Below, in pieces: positions 9,517 through 17,932 of a stretch of DNA of 64,000 nt. Location: assembly GCA_027076405.1 (NCBI GenBank), contig JALTJN010000111.1:1-64000 (forward strand), read 5' to 3'. The first letter of the stretch is position 1. The number at the start of each line of letters is the position of its first letter. The notes under the pieces are model-generated. The model was not told the origin of the DNA. It was given only the letters and a program-made list of their open reading frames with translations, and searched no databases. The translations under genes were made by a program, and so were the position numbers. Source of the DNA: Chromatiales bacterium. GTDB lineage: Bacteria > Pseudomonadota > Gammaproteobacteria > UBA6429.

Positions 9517-10209
9517 TTATTCCGGTATCGTTACGGTTAAACCCAAAATTTGCCAGGCTTGCATACCATCCCGGTAGTAATTGAGTTTTTCAACCGGATA
9601 GCCTAATTTAATCAAGCCGTGAATTGCGCGCGGTGATTGTCCGCACCACATGCCATTACACCAAAGTAAAAGGTCTTTCGCCTGACTAAAATCCCAAAAC
9701 GGATTAGGTTTTTTCTCAATGCCTAATAAATCTTTTAAATCTGTCCAGTATCCGGTTGCGGATATTTTACGGCGTTTAACACCTAATTTTTTCATTGCAT
9801 CGATGAGTTTTTGATCGTTACGACTTAATGCAAATACCGTAAAAGGGATATTAATTGAACCGGGTATAGTGCCTTTTGCATGCCATGAGGGTGTGCGTGC
9901 ATCAATTAAAACACCTTGCCCGGTTTTAACTTTTTTATTAATAAAATCAATGACTTCAAGTTCACCCGCCGTGGTAACACCTGGCGCAACAATCATGGGT
10001 TGAATACAAAAAGGTGGGCATTTTCTGGATGTTTTTGCAAAGCCTCCCTTTAAATGGTTACTTTGATCCTGAATCCGTTGAATCCGAACAGTTTCACCAT
10101 TGTGATTTACGGTGACGTAAGAAAGGTCTTGTGTGATATTTACATCAAGCGCAAAAGATGCGGTACTAAAAGACAATAATGCGAGAGAAATGAGCGTGCT
10201 GATTTTCAT
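9517..10209 (-). CDS. Periplasmic rhodanese-domain protein
   Basis: Residues 1-20 are a classic signal peptide (MKISTLISLALLSFSTASFA). The rhodanese domain covers about residues 75-228 (LIDARTPSWHAKGTIPGSINIPF). Its active loop is WCNGMWCGQSPRA, with the presumed catalytic Cys184 and a second Cys189 five residues later. An extra CPPFC pair at 64-68 lies before the domain. The family transfers sulfane sulfur or senses redox state; a periplasmic substrate is not known. It lies 24 bp downstream of a small secreted protein on the same strand and is followed by a strong terminator, suggesting a two-gene operon. Confidence 0.8.
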   Translation of the reverse strand: MKISTLISLALLSFSTASFALDVNITQDLSYVTVNHNGETVRIQRIQDQSNHLKGGFAKTSRKCPPFCIQPMIVAPGVTTAGELEVIDFINKKVKTGQGVLIDARTPSWHAKGTIPGSINIPFTVFALSRNDQKLIDAMKKLGVKRRKISATGYWTDLKDLLGIEKKPNPFWDFSQAKDLLLWCNGMWCGQSPRAIHGLIKLGYPVEKLNYYRDGMQAWQILGLTVTIPE

Positions 10210-10233
10210 ATCGATATCCCTTAAATAAAATAG

Positions 10234-10635
10234 TTATTTTGCTTCGTATTTTTCAATAATCATGCGTTTGGCGCTGGATAATTTTTTAGTTGTTTTGAAT
10301 TTATCAAAAATAATAATTCGTGCGCTGGTGGGTAATTTTGAATAAATAGAATGGCTTGACGGGTACTTTGTTCTAAGGAGATTTTCAAAGTTATATAGTG
10401 AGATTAAGGCTTTTTGTATTTCAGCTGAATTAACACTATGCGATTGTTCCGTTTTTTCAGTTTCTTTTAATTCCTGTCTGGCTTTTTCGAGATACTCCGG
10501 GCTGCTTATTTCATCGTCCAGACCTTGTAAATAGTCATCTGTAATATAGAGGTTGTCAGCTTGTGAAACGGAGAAGATGGCTGTAGCCAGAGAGAGGAGA
10601 ATTATTAAAAATATGCGGTAATTCCTGAAAATCAT
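10234..10635 (-). CDS. Secreted hypothetical protein
   Basis: 133 residues with an N-terminal signal peptide (about residues 1-26, hydrophobic FLIILLSLATAIFSVS, cleavage near SQA-DN) followed by a charged, largely helical region (EYLEKARQELKETEKTEQS) and a basic C-terminus. I do not recognise the family. It sits 24 bp upstream of the periplasmic rhodanese, so the two are probably co-expressed in the periplasm. Confidence 0.6.
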   Translation of the reverse strand: MIFRNYRIFLIILLSLATAIFSVSQADNLYITDDYLQGLDDEISSPEYLEKARQELKETEKTEQSHSVNSAEIQKALISLYNFENLLRTKYPSSHSIYSKLPTSARIIIFDKFKTTKKLSSAKRMIIEKYEAK

Positions 10636-10785
10636 TTTAAACCCTGTCCTTTTTTATTCTATAAATAATAATATCGGCAAAGTGCATAAGTACTTTAGGG
10701 AGAAATACGTATTAATATGCCATTAAAGCACTATAACAGCTGTTAAGTGATATAAAAGTCAGGGTATGTGATTATTTGTTAAATT

Positions 10786-11646
10786 TTATGTAGGGAAAAG
10801 TACGGACTCGATTTCTTTGATTTCATCTTGCGCTTTTTTAATTGCCTCTGGTAAGTCGTCTTTTGTTAAGCCGGCTAAATCCCATGATGCGGGATTTATC
10901 ATGGGAATTTCATCCTCTTCATTCATGGAGTCAAAATCGGCCATAACAGCAACAGAATTAGCGATATTGATAAGCGCGACTTCTGCAGGGAAGTCTTTTG
11001 CATTTTGCGGTGAATGATGAAACTCAACGCATTCTTCAAGAACAGGAGCAAGTTTCCAGCTTTTCACTAAAGCGGCGCCTACCTGAGTGTGATCAAAACC
11101 AAAGACATGTTGTTCGGCTTCATAGGTTTCCAGCTCTTCACTACCTTCCATTAACAATAAAATGGCCTCATGTGATTTTTCAGGTAATTGATTAAACATC
11201 AGTAATTGCCCGATATCATGTAATAAGCCGGCAATAAAAATTGATTCCGAATTTGTTTTTTTACTTTTTTTCGAGAGAATTTGTGCGAGTAAACCACAAT
11301 ACAAACTATGGTGCCAAAAATCCTGCATCGTAATAAGGTTGTTAGGAATACCATCAAATGCCTGACTGGCCGAGGTAGATAATACTAAATCACGAATTTT
11401 ATTCGTTCCAAGAATAGCAACGGCACGGGAAATGGTTTCGACTTCCTGTGATAAACCGTAGTAAGCACTGTTAGCGATTTTTAACATGCGTACAACAAGA
11501 GCCGGATCCTGAGAAATAACAGCAGCCATATCATCTGCGGTAGAATTGGGATCATTTGCGATTTCATTCACTTTCAGTGATATTTCGGGAAGAGAGATGA
11601 GCTCTTTCGCGTTGTTAACTAAATTCTGAATTTCAGCAGCAGACAT
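10786..11646 (-). CDS. HDOD-domain signalling protein
   Basis: 286 residues, mostly one HDOD domain (about residues 12-210), a modified HD fold found in bacterial signalling proteins. Visible landmarks are LPEISLKVNEIANDPNST, DPALVVRMLKIANSAYYGL, ISRAVAILGTNKIRDLVLS, the FIAGLLHDIGQLL segment with the HD pair, and CVEFHHSP. HDOD proteins usually lack phosphodiesterase activity and act as protein-interaction modules in motility, stress or c-di-GMP networks. No partner domain is attached. Single gene with an AGAGGG ribosome site upstream. Confidence 0.85.
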   Translation of the reverse strand: MSAAEIQNLVNNAKELISLPEISLKVNEIANDPNSTADDMAAVISQDPALVVRMLKIANSAYYGLSQEVETISRAVAILGTNKIRDLVLSTSASQAFDGIPNNLITMQDFWHHSLYCGLLAQILSKKSKKTNSESIFIAGLLHDIGQLLMFNQLPEKSHEAILLLMEGSEELETYEAEQHVFGFDHTQVGAALVKSWKLAPVLEECVEFHHSPQNAKDFPAEVALINIANSVAVMADFDSMNEEDEIPMINPASWDLAGLTKDDLPEAIKKAQDEIKEIESVLFPT

Positions 11647-11763
11647 AATAACTTGACCCTCTTTTTGTATTGAGTTTAGTTAATTGAAGCGTATTTTCTA
11701 TAAAAATACGGTTATAGCTCACAGTTTTAAGTAAAAGACACAGAATTTATGTATATAAAAACT

Positions 11764-13053
11764 TTATTCGTTAAGTAATATTTTTATTTTATTAATGATG
11801 CTTTCTTTTTCCCAGTCAACCCCGCCAAAAATGGCATAGCGAATTTTGCCTTTTTTATCAATGACATAGCTTGTCGGGAAAGCAAAAACGCCCCAGCTTT
11901 TTAAGGCGGCACCATCATGATCTAAAAGAATAGGGAATTGCACATTAACTTTTGTTTTCAAAAATTGCTGTATGGTTTTTTCGTCTTCAGCCATATTAAC
12001 GCCCAAAATGGTAAAACCTTTAGCCGAAAAACGGTTCTGTATGCGTTGCATGGAGGGCATCTCATGAACACAAGGCGGGCACCAGCTGGCCCAGAAATTT
12101 ACCAGTACAACCTGTCCCTTGAGATTTTTTAAATCAATTATTTTTTTATCAAGGCTTAATAGTTTTAATGCCGGTGGGGTGGGGTTGCCTTTAAAAGCTT
12201 TTAGCCCTCGTTCTTTTTTACCGGTTTGAATTTTACGTGGCGTATTTTTTACTGCAACAACGTGACGTTTTACATAAGGCATTGCAACAAGCACTCTGGC
12301 GGCCTGCTTTAAAGTGTGAGGGAGTTGTTCTGCTTTTTGTTTTTCAATCTCGGTGGCGTCAGGCCGGAAATAATAACGATCACGAACATTTTTAATACGT
12401 TTTACAAATACATCACTGCCGCTTTTTTCCAGGGCGGGGACAGTTTTATCGAGCTTCCAGTACCATGGAGATTTTTTTGGCTGCAAAATAAAAATGGGTA
12501 AATTAGTTTGTTTCACGATAGGTAGTAAAGATGCTTTAATCCCCGGATCAGGCGTTTCAATATAGAATTTTGGACTCATGAGAATAACACCTGGCAATGC
12601 TTTGCTGTTCGGGTGTTTGGATTGCCAAAGACGGGTGCCTTTCAATAACGGTAAAGTACCTCGTCCGGTTGTAACAGGAATAATTTTTTTCCCGGTTTGC
12701 TGGTGGGCAATTTCAATCAGCCGGCTAAAATCGGTATCTGGAATACGATCCATACTGCTACTGGCGATGGGGAGAAAATGAGCTGAAAATAAATCAACCC
12801 GCCATACTTCAATATGACTTTTTACTAATTGCTGAACGATCTTTTCTTCTGCTTTTTGTGGACCGGCTTCTGAATATAACCAGAGAAATAAAGTGTTGCC
12901 TTTCGCTTTGTATATTATCGTCTCTACTTCAGTTTCATTATCAATAGCAAGGGATCTTATTTCTGTCGCAAATGAAAACGGAGCGTTAAAACATAGTATT
13001 AACAGTGTTAAAACAAGATAATAGTTAATTTTTTGTGAATGATGCGTTTTCAT
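11764..13053 (-). CDS. Fusion of a degenerate alpha/beta-hydrolase-like domain and a TlpA thioredoxin domain
   Basis: After a signal peptide (about 1-29, ending FSFA), residues 30-260 resemble an alpha/beta-hydrolase fold. The position where a GxSxG nucleophile elbow would be reads TTGRGT, so catalysis is unlikely. Residues about 290-429 are a TlpA/ResA-like thioredoxin domain with the redox motif FWASWCPPCVHEMP (CPPC near 323-326) and the cis-Pro segment FAFPTSYVID. The C-terminal domain should act in periplasmic disulfide reduction or cytochrome maturation. The fusion is uncommon; no translational coupling to neighbours is seen. Confidence 0.8.
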   Translation of the reverse strand: MKTHHSQKINYYLVLTLLILCFNAPFSFATEIRSLAIDNETEVETIIYKAKGNTLFLWLYSEAGPQKAEEKIVQQLVKSHIEVWRVDLFSAHFLPIASSSMDRIPDTDFSRLIEIAHQQTGKKIIPVTTGRGTLPLLKGTRLWQSKHPNSKALPGVILMSPKFYIETPDPGIKASLLPIVKQTNLPIFILQPKKSPWYWKLDKTVPALEKSGSDVFVKRIKNVRDRYYFRPDATEIEKQKAEQLPHTLKQAARVLVAMPYVKRHVVAVKNTPRKIQTGKKERGLKAFKGNPTPPALKLLSLDKKIIDLKNLKGQVVLVNFWASWCPPCVHEMPSMQRIQNRFSAKGFTILGVNMAEDEKTIQQFLKTKVNVQFPILLDHDGAALKSWGVFAFPTSYVIDKKGKIRYAIFGGVDWEKESIINKIKILLNE

Positions 13054-13197
13054 AGTTTGAATTTATGCCTTTAGGCCTTACTATCTAATAATGAGCAGTT
13101 TATAAAATAAATTGTAATTGTTTTAATAGGTTTATCTTAGTTTTATATTAATGTTGTAGCAATGAATTTTGTATTAAATGTATATCAGGAGTAATGA

Positions 13198-13365
13198 ATG
13201 AAGAAGTGGGAATGTATAGTTTGTGGTTTTATTTATGACGAGGCAGAAGGACTTCCCGATGAAGGCATTCCTGCAGGAACCAAGTGGGAAGATGTGCCGG
13301 ATGACTGGCTATGCCCGGATTGTAGTGTTGGTAAGTCCGATTTTGAAATGAAAGAAATCAGTTAA
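13198..13365 (+). CDS. rubA: Rubredoxin
   Basis: 55 residues with both iron-binding knuckles, CIVCGF near the N-terminus and CPDCSVGK near the C-terminus, and the family core [18 protein letters not shown]. It is a one-iron electron carrier. The start ATG 13198 is preceded by AGGAG. Its stop lies 3 bp before the rubredoxin reductase start, so the two are translationally linked. In gammaproteobacteria this pair feeds electrons to alkane hydroxylases or serves in oxidative-stress and oxygen-reducing roles; no hydroxylase is present here. Confidence 0.97.
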   Translation: MKKWECIVCGFIYDEAEGLPDEGIPAGTKWEDVPDDWLCPDCSVGKSDFEMKEIS

Positions 13366-13368
13366 CTT

Positions 13369-14526
13369 ATGTCTGCTGAGCATCCGATTATCATTATTGG
13401 CAGCGGTTTAGCGGGCTATAATGTTGCGCGTGAATTTCGCAAGTTAAATACAGAATCCGAGTTAATTATAATTGCAGATGATGCAGCAGATTTTTATTCA
13501 AAGCCAATGTTATCGAATGCCTTGGCCAAGAATAAACAGGCGCATGAATTAGCTAATGCCAATGCTGAAAAAATGGCAGAAGATTTAAAGGCTAAAGTTT
13601 TAAAACACACCCGAATTGAAAAAATTGATCCGGATAATCAGGTTGTTCACACCCATAACAATGAGTCATTAAATTATCATCAGCTGGTTTTAGCGTTGGG
13701 TGCATCTACAATTAATTTAAAGGTAAGTGGAAACGCAGCAGATAAAATTTTAATGGTAAATGATTTAGCTGATTATGCCTCTTTTAGAGAGGCAATAGAT
13801 GGCAAGAAAAAAGTTGCTATTATTGGTGCCGGTTTAATAGGTTGTGAGTTTGCAAATGATTTGGCGTTATCCGGTTATGATGTTTCGGTGATTGGTCTGG
13901 GTGACTCTCCGCTTAATAATTTATTACCAAAAGAAGCCGGTGAATATTTAAAAGCTGCATTAAGTGAACAGGGTATTCACTGGTATCTTGGGCAGGAAAC
14001 AAAACACATTAATTTTGAAAATGATGTCTTTAAAATTGAATTTGCCGATGGTACGCAGTTAGAGGCAGATGTAGTTTTATCGGCAGTAGGGTTAAGTCCA
14101 AATACTCAATTAGCAGAAGAAGCCGGTATTAAAGTTAATAAAGGCATTGTGGTTAATCAGCAGTTAAAATCCAGCCATGAAAGTATTTATGCACTAGGAG
14201 ACTGCGCCGAGATAGAAAATTTATTTTTACCTTTTGTTATGCCGCTTATGAATTCAGCCCGTGCTGTTGCAAAAAGCCTTAACGGTGAAACAACATCGGT
14301 GAGTTTTCCTGCCATGCCGGTGATGGTGAAAACACCGTCTTGTGCTGTGGTGGTTTCACCGCCTGCCCGAGGAGTTGCAGGTGAGTGGAAAATAAAACAG
14401 GATGATGAAGGCGTGCATGCCAGCTTTGTCGATCAAAATGGAAAGTTGCATGGTTTTGCTTTAGTAGGAAAAGCGGTGACAGATAAACAGCGTTTAGTAA
14501 AAGAGCTGCCTTTTGTTTTAAAATAA
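13369..14526 (+). CDS. rubB: Rubredoxin-NAD(+) reductase
   Basis: FAD-dependent reductase that passes electrons from NAD(P)H to rubredoxin. The N-terminal FAD motif is IIIGSGLAGYNVAREFRK, the central NADH motif is VAIIGAGLIGCEFANDL, and the second FAD motif is SIYALGDCAE. The C-terminal rubredoxin-reductase-like domain follows (KTPSCAVVVSPPARG). Length (385 aa) is typical. It follows rubA at 3 bp. A large hairpin lies about 45 bp past the stop. Confidence 0.95.
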   Translation: MSAEHPIIIIGSGLAGYNVAREFRKLNTESELIIIADDAADFYSKPMLSNALAKNKQAHELANANAEKMAEDLKAKVLKHTRIEKIDPDNQVVHTHNNESLNYHQLVLALGASTINLKVSGNAADKILMVNDLADYASFREAIDGKKKVAIIGAGLIGCEFANDLALSGYDVSVIGLGDSPLNNLLPKEAGEYLKAALSEQGIHWYLGQETKHINFENDVFKIEFADGTQLEADVVLSAVGLSPNTQLAEEAGIKVNKGIVVNQQLKSSHESIYALGDCAEIENLFLPFVMPLMNSARAVAKSLNGETTSVSFPAMPVMVKTPSCAVVVSPPARGVAGEWKIKQDDEGVHASFVDQNGKLHGFALVGKAVTDKQRLVKELPFVLK

Positions 14527-14570
14527 AAATAGATCTTTGTTGTCTCGTAAATTTTTAAAATGAGCATCAA

Positions 14571-14693
14571 TATAAGGACATGAAGTGGCGGAGTCTAGTC
14601 AAGACCGTCTGCAACATGGATGTTGCAGTCGAGCAGCCACGGACGGCAGTTTTTGCGAGTCTTGATTAGACTCCGCCACTTCATGTCCGTATA
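14571..14693. repeat. 123-bp nested inverted repeat after rubB
   Basis: Arms of about 35 bp (14571-14605 and 14659-14693) are complementary at all but about two positions (core GGACATGAAGTGGCGGAGTC). Inside, CCGTC/GACGG pair across 14605-14646, and a 9-bp hairpin CTGCAACAT/ATGTTGCAG sits at the tip. There is no T-run. It lies between convergent rubB and the Hpt gene. It could be a small non-autonomous element, a processed RNA or an unusual terminator. Confidence 0.85.
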
Positions 14694-14784
14694 AAGCGAA
14701 TAAATTTAAAATGTACTGACAGTTTAGCTTTTATCATAAATTGATAGAGGTTAATGTGATAGCAGCGAAAAGAGATATATTTTA

Positions 14785-15144
14785 TTAATGAGTTATTTTT
14801 TTTGCCGGTGCGTCAATTATTGCTTTAAAGTTTGCTAATAGTTCATTAATGGCGCTAACCGTTTCCTCGCTTAGAGCCTGATGATTTTCTTTATAGTTTG
14901 ATAGTAATTTTTGAATCTCAAAACAAACATCTGCTTGTTGAACAAAACCAAATGTTGCAGCCGTTCCTTTAAAGGTATGGATTAGACGATAGAATGTTTC
15001 GATGAGTTCGGGATTGCTTAAGTCTGCCTGATATTGTTTCCAGCAACTTTCAATTTCCTGATATTTTTCCGGCAGCTGTTTGCAATACTTTTCGTGTAAA
15101 GCATCCATGCGTTGTTTTAATTTCTGTTTTTTGTCGTCAGTCAT
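14785..15144 (-). CDS. Stand-alone Hpt (histidine phosphotransfer) protein
   Basis: 119 residues, one four-helix Hpt domain. The phosphorylatable His56 is in LIHTFKGTAATFGF, the standard HxxKG motif. Such proteins relay phosphate between hybrid histidine kinases and response regulators. No kinase or regulator gene is adjacent, so its partners are elsewhere. It is divergent from uvrD. Confidence 0.88.
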   Translation of the reverse strand: MTDDKKQKLKQRMDALHEKYCKQLPEKYQEIESCWKQYQADLSNPELIETFYRLIHTFKGTAATFGFVQQADVCFEIQKLLSNYKENHQALSEETVSAINELLANFKAIIDAPAKKITH

Positions 15145-15256
15145 ATTGTTCTTATTATTTTGTTATAAATATAACGATTTTGTAAGGGTATTCCAAGTTT
15201 TACTACAAAATAAACGGTTTACTGCTAAATAAACCACATTTTGATAGAATAACGTG

Positions 15257-17431
15257 ATGGATGTTTCTTATATTATTGACCCTTTAAATGATGCACAGCG
15301 TCAGGCTGTTTGTGCGCCGCTTTCAAATATTCTGGTTTTGGCCGGTGCCGGTAGTGGTAAAACACGCGTGCTGGTGCATCGCATTGCCTGGTTGATGCAG
15401 GCTGAAAATATTTCTCCGTATGGCATTCTTGCGGTGACGTTTACCAATAAAGCCGCAGCAGAAATGCGGGGGCGTATCGAGAACTTGCTTGGAATCCCTT
15501 CAAGCGGACTATGGGTGGGAACGTTTCATGGTATTGCACATCGATTATTGCGTGCTCACTGGAAAGAAGCCGAGTTGCCGCAAACCTTTCAGATTATGGA
15601 CAGCGAAGATCAGCACCGGGCTTTGAAGCGGGTGGTGCGTGAAATGGGGCTGGATGAAAAGCGCTGGGTACCGCGAGAAGCACAATGGTGGATTAACGCC
15701 CGTAAGGATGAAGGTTTACGTCCCGATAATATTGAACATAAAAACGACACCTATCTACGACACATGGTTGAAATTTATCGTGAATATGAAGCGATGTGTC
15801 AACGTAATGGAACGCTGGACTTTGCAGAACTGTTGTTGCGTGCTTATGAACTATGGGTAAAGCGTCCTGATGTATTAATGCATTATCAGGAACGTTTTAA
15901 AAATATTCTGGTCGATGAGTTTCAGGACACGAATACTATTCAGTATGCCTGGATTAAAATTCTGGCCGGTGACAAGTCAAAGGTTTTTGTTGTTGGTGAT
16001 GATGATCAGTCTATCTATGGCTGGCGTGGCGCACAAATTGAAAATATTTATAAATTTTCTAAAGATTATAACAACGCCTCTAATTTCCGTTTAGAACAAA
16101 ATTATCGTTCAACCGGAAATATCCTTGGCGCAGCGAATGCGCTTATTGCGAACAATACGGATCGCATGGGGAAGGAGTTATGGACAGATGGCAGCGATGG
16201 AGAGCTCATCGAAATATACAGTGCTTTTAACGAAATAGAGGAAGCCCGTTATATAGTGGACAAGATTGCCGCCTGGACCGATCAAGGTGGCTTTCGTACC
16301 GAAAATGCAATTTTATATCGTTCCAATGCCCAGTCCCGGGTACTCGAAGAAGCATTAATGCAAAGTGGCACACCGTATCGTATTTATGGCGGTTTACGTT
16401 TCTTTGAACGACAGGAAATTAAAGATGCATTGGCGTACCTGCGTTTAATCGCAATAAAAAATGATGATGCCTCTTATGAACGTATCGTGAATGTGCCTAC
16501 TCGGGGTATTGGTAATAAAACGGTTGATGTGGTTAGAAGTAAAGCACGTGAAAATAATATTTCCATGTGGCAGGCAACACTGGATTTGATCGAGCAAGGC
16601 GCAATTACTTCACGGGCATTAAGTGCATTACAGCAGTTTGTCGATTTAATTAACGGCATGGAAACAGACTTAAACAATATGGAATTGTATGAGCAAATTG
16701 AACATGTGATTCATCAAAGTACCCTTATTGCCCATTATGAAAAAGAGAAAGGCGAGAAAGGACGCAACCGAATTGAAAATCTGGATGAACTGGTGAATGC
16801 CGGCCGCACCTTTGAACAGGATGATTGGGAAGAATCCGAAGTCGATAAAATGTCCGCCTTTTTATCGCATGCTTCATTAGAAGCAGGTGAAGGTCAGGCC
16901 AATGAAGGCGAAGATAGCGTACAGCTGATGACCTTGCACTCGGCAAAAGGACTGGAATTTAAACAGGTATTTCTGGCCGGTATGGAAGAAGGTTTATTTC
17001 CGCATAGTCGTTCATCAGAAGACAGTTCACAACTCGAAGAAGAACGCCGCCTGTGTTATGTCGGTATGACCCGGGCAATGGAAAAACTCACTTTATGTCA
17101 TGCAGAAAAAAGGCGTTTATATGGTGAAGAAAGTTATGCGCGTCCATCACGCTTTTTAAGTGAAATCCCGGATGAATTTGTACAGCATGTTCGCTTGCAG
17201 GGAAGCGCAACACCATTATCGGGTTATGCTGCAAACAGTTTTGCAGCAAAAGATAAAGTTGTGCAGGAAGCTGCACCGGTTCAGCTGGGCCAGCGAGTTT
17301 GTCATGAAAAATTTGGTGAAGGTGTGGTCTTAAATTATGAAGGTGAAGGCCGTCATGCGCGAATTCAAATTAATTTTGATGACGTTGGTAGTAAATGGTT
17401 AGTTATGGAGTATGCAAACTTAATTGTTTAA
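15257..17431 (+). CDS. uvrD: DNA helicase II UvrD
   Basis: 3'-5' superfamily 1 helicase for nucleotide excision and mismatch repair. Walker A is LAGAGSGKT near residue 30; VGDDDQSIYGWRGAQ, QNYRSTGNIL, LMTLHSAKGLEF and EEERRLCYVGMTRA follow in order. The C-terminal LGQRVCHEKFGEGVV Tudor-like end is present. I chose the ATG at 15257 because it gives the conserved MDVSYIIDPLND start; a GTG one codon earlier is possible. No clear LexA box is visible upstream. Confidence 0.97.
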   Translation: MDVSYIIDPLNDAQRQAVCAPLSNILVLAGAGSGKTRVLVHRIAWLMQAENISPYGILAVTFTNKAAAEMRGRIENLLGIPSSGLWVGTFHGIAHRLLRAHWKEAELPQTFQIMDSEDQHRALKRVVREMGLDEKRWVPREAQWWINARKDEGLRPDNIEHKNDTYLRHMVEIYREYEAMCQRNGTLDFAELLLRAYELWVKRPDVLMHYQERFKNILVDEFQDTNTIQYAWIKILAGDKSKVFVVGDDDQSIYGWRGAQIENIYKFSKDYNNASNFRLEQNYRSTGNILGAANALIANNTDRMGKELWTDGSDGELIEIYSAFNEIEEARYIVDKIAAWTDQGGFRTENAILYRSNAQSRVLEEALMQSGTPYRIYGGLRFFERQEIKDALAYLRLIAIKNDDASYERIVNVPTRGIGNKTVDVVRSKARENNISMWQATLDLIEQGAITSRALSALQQFVDLINGMETDLNNMELYEQIEHVIHQSTLIAHYEKEKGEKGRNRIENLDELVNAGRTFEQDDWEESEVDKMSAFLSHASLEAGEGQANEGEDSVQLMTLHSAKGLEFKQVFLAGMEEGLFPHSRSSEDSSQLEEERRLCYVGMTRAMEKLTLCHAEKRRLYGEESYARPSRFLSEIPDEFVQHVRLQGSATPLSGYAANSFAAKDKVVQEAAPVQLGQRVCHEKFGEGVVLNYEGEGRHARIQINFDDVGSKWLVMEYANLIV

Positions 17432-17464
17432 GTTGAATATACCGCGATGCTGGATTAGGTTGTT

Positions 17465-17839
17465 TTAAGATGCTTCTCTGTTTAGCCATTTATTGGCTTC
17501 GGTGATAGTTTGAAAAGCCTTAACATCCCAGACGAAGTCTTCAAAAAATTCACAAAATTTTTCTGTTATTTCTTTTGTCTGTGAATTATATATAATCGCA
17601 TTTTTAATTCTTGGATTAGAAATGGTGGCGGCATTGTGTTGGGTGGCAATTTTTAACATATCATTTTCAGTCATATTAAATACATCAACATCAAGAAAAT
17701 CGACTAATTTATATTCTAGATCATCAAAGCGTGGGTCACCATAAATAAGGGTGCTTGCACTAATAACTTCATCACCGGAAACTGTACCGGAGTATTTCCA
17801 GTAAACACCTTTTGATTCCCAATTTAATTTATATGACAT
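17465..17839 (-). CDS. Hypothetical protein with a possible SpoIIAA/STAS-like fold
   Basis: 124 residues with no signal peptide or membrane segment. The N-terminal pattern of strands and the phrase YGDPRFDDLEYKLVDFLDVDVF are reminiscent of small SpoIIAA-like proteins in marine gammaproteobacteria, but I cannot assign a family with confidence. It converges on uvrD with a 33-bp gap and lies downstream of the GGDEF-EAL gene on the same strand, about 90 bp away. Confidence 0.6.
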   Translation of the reverse strand: MSYKLNWESKGVYWKYSGTVSGDEVISASTLIYGDPRFDDLEYKLVDFLDVDVFNMTENDMLKIATQHNAATISNPRIKNAIIYNSQTKEITEKFCEFFEDFVWDVKAFQTITEANKWLNREAS

Positions 17840-17932
17840 TGTTTTTTCATTTATTCGTAGTGATTTATAACAATTAGTAGTTCACTTTATATATTAATAT
17901 AAGAGTATCTTTAAAAGAGTAAGGTAATAACA

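Noticed and set aside
15145..15256. Possible LexA (SOS) box upstream of uvrD
   Set aside because: No CTGT-N8-ACAG match is present in the region.
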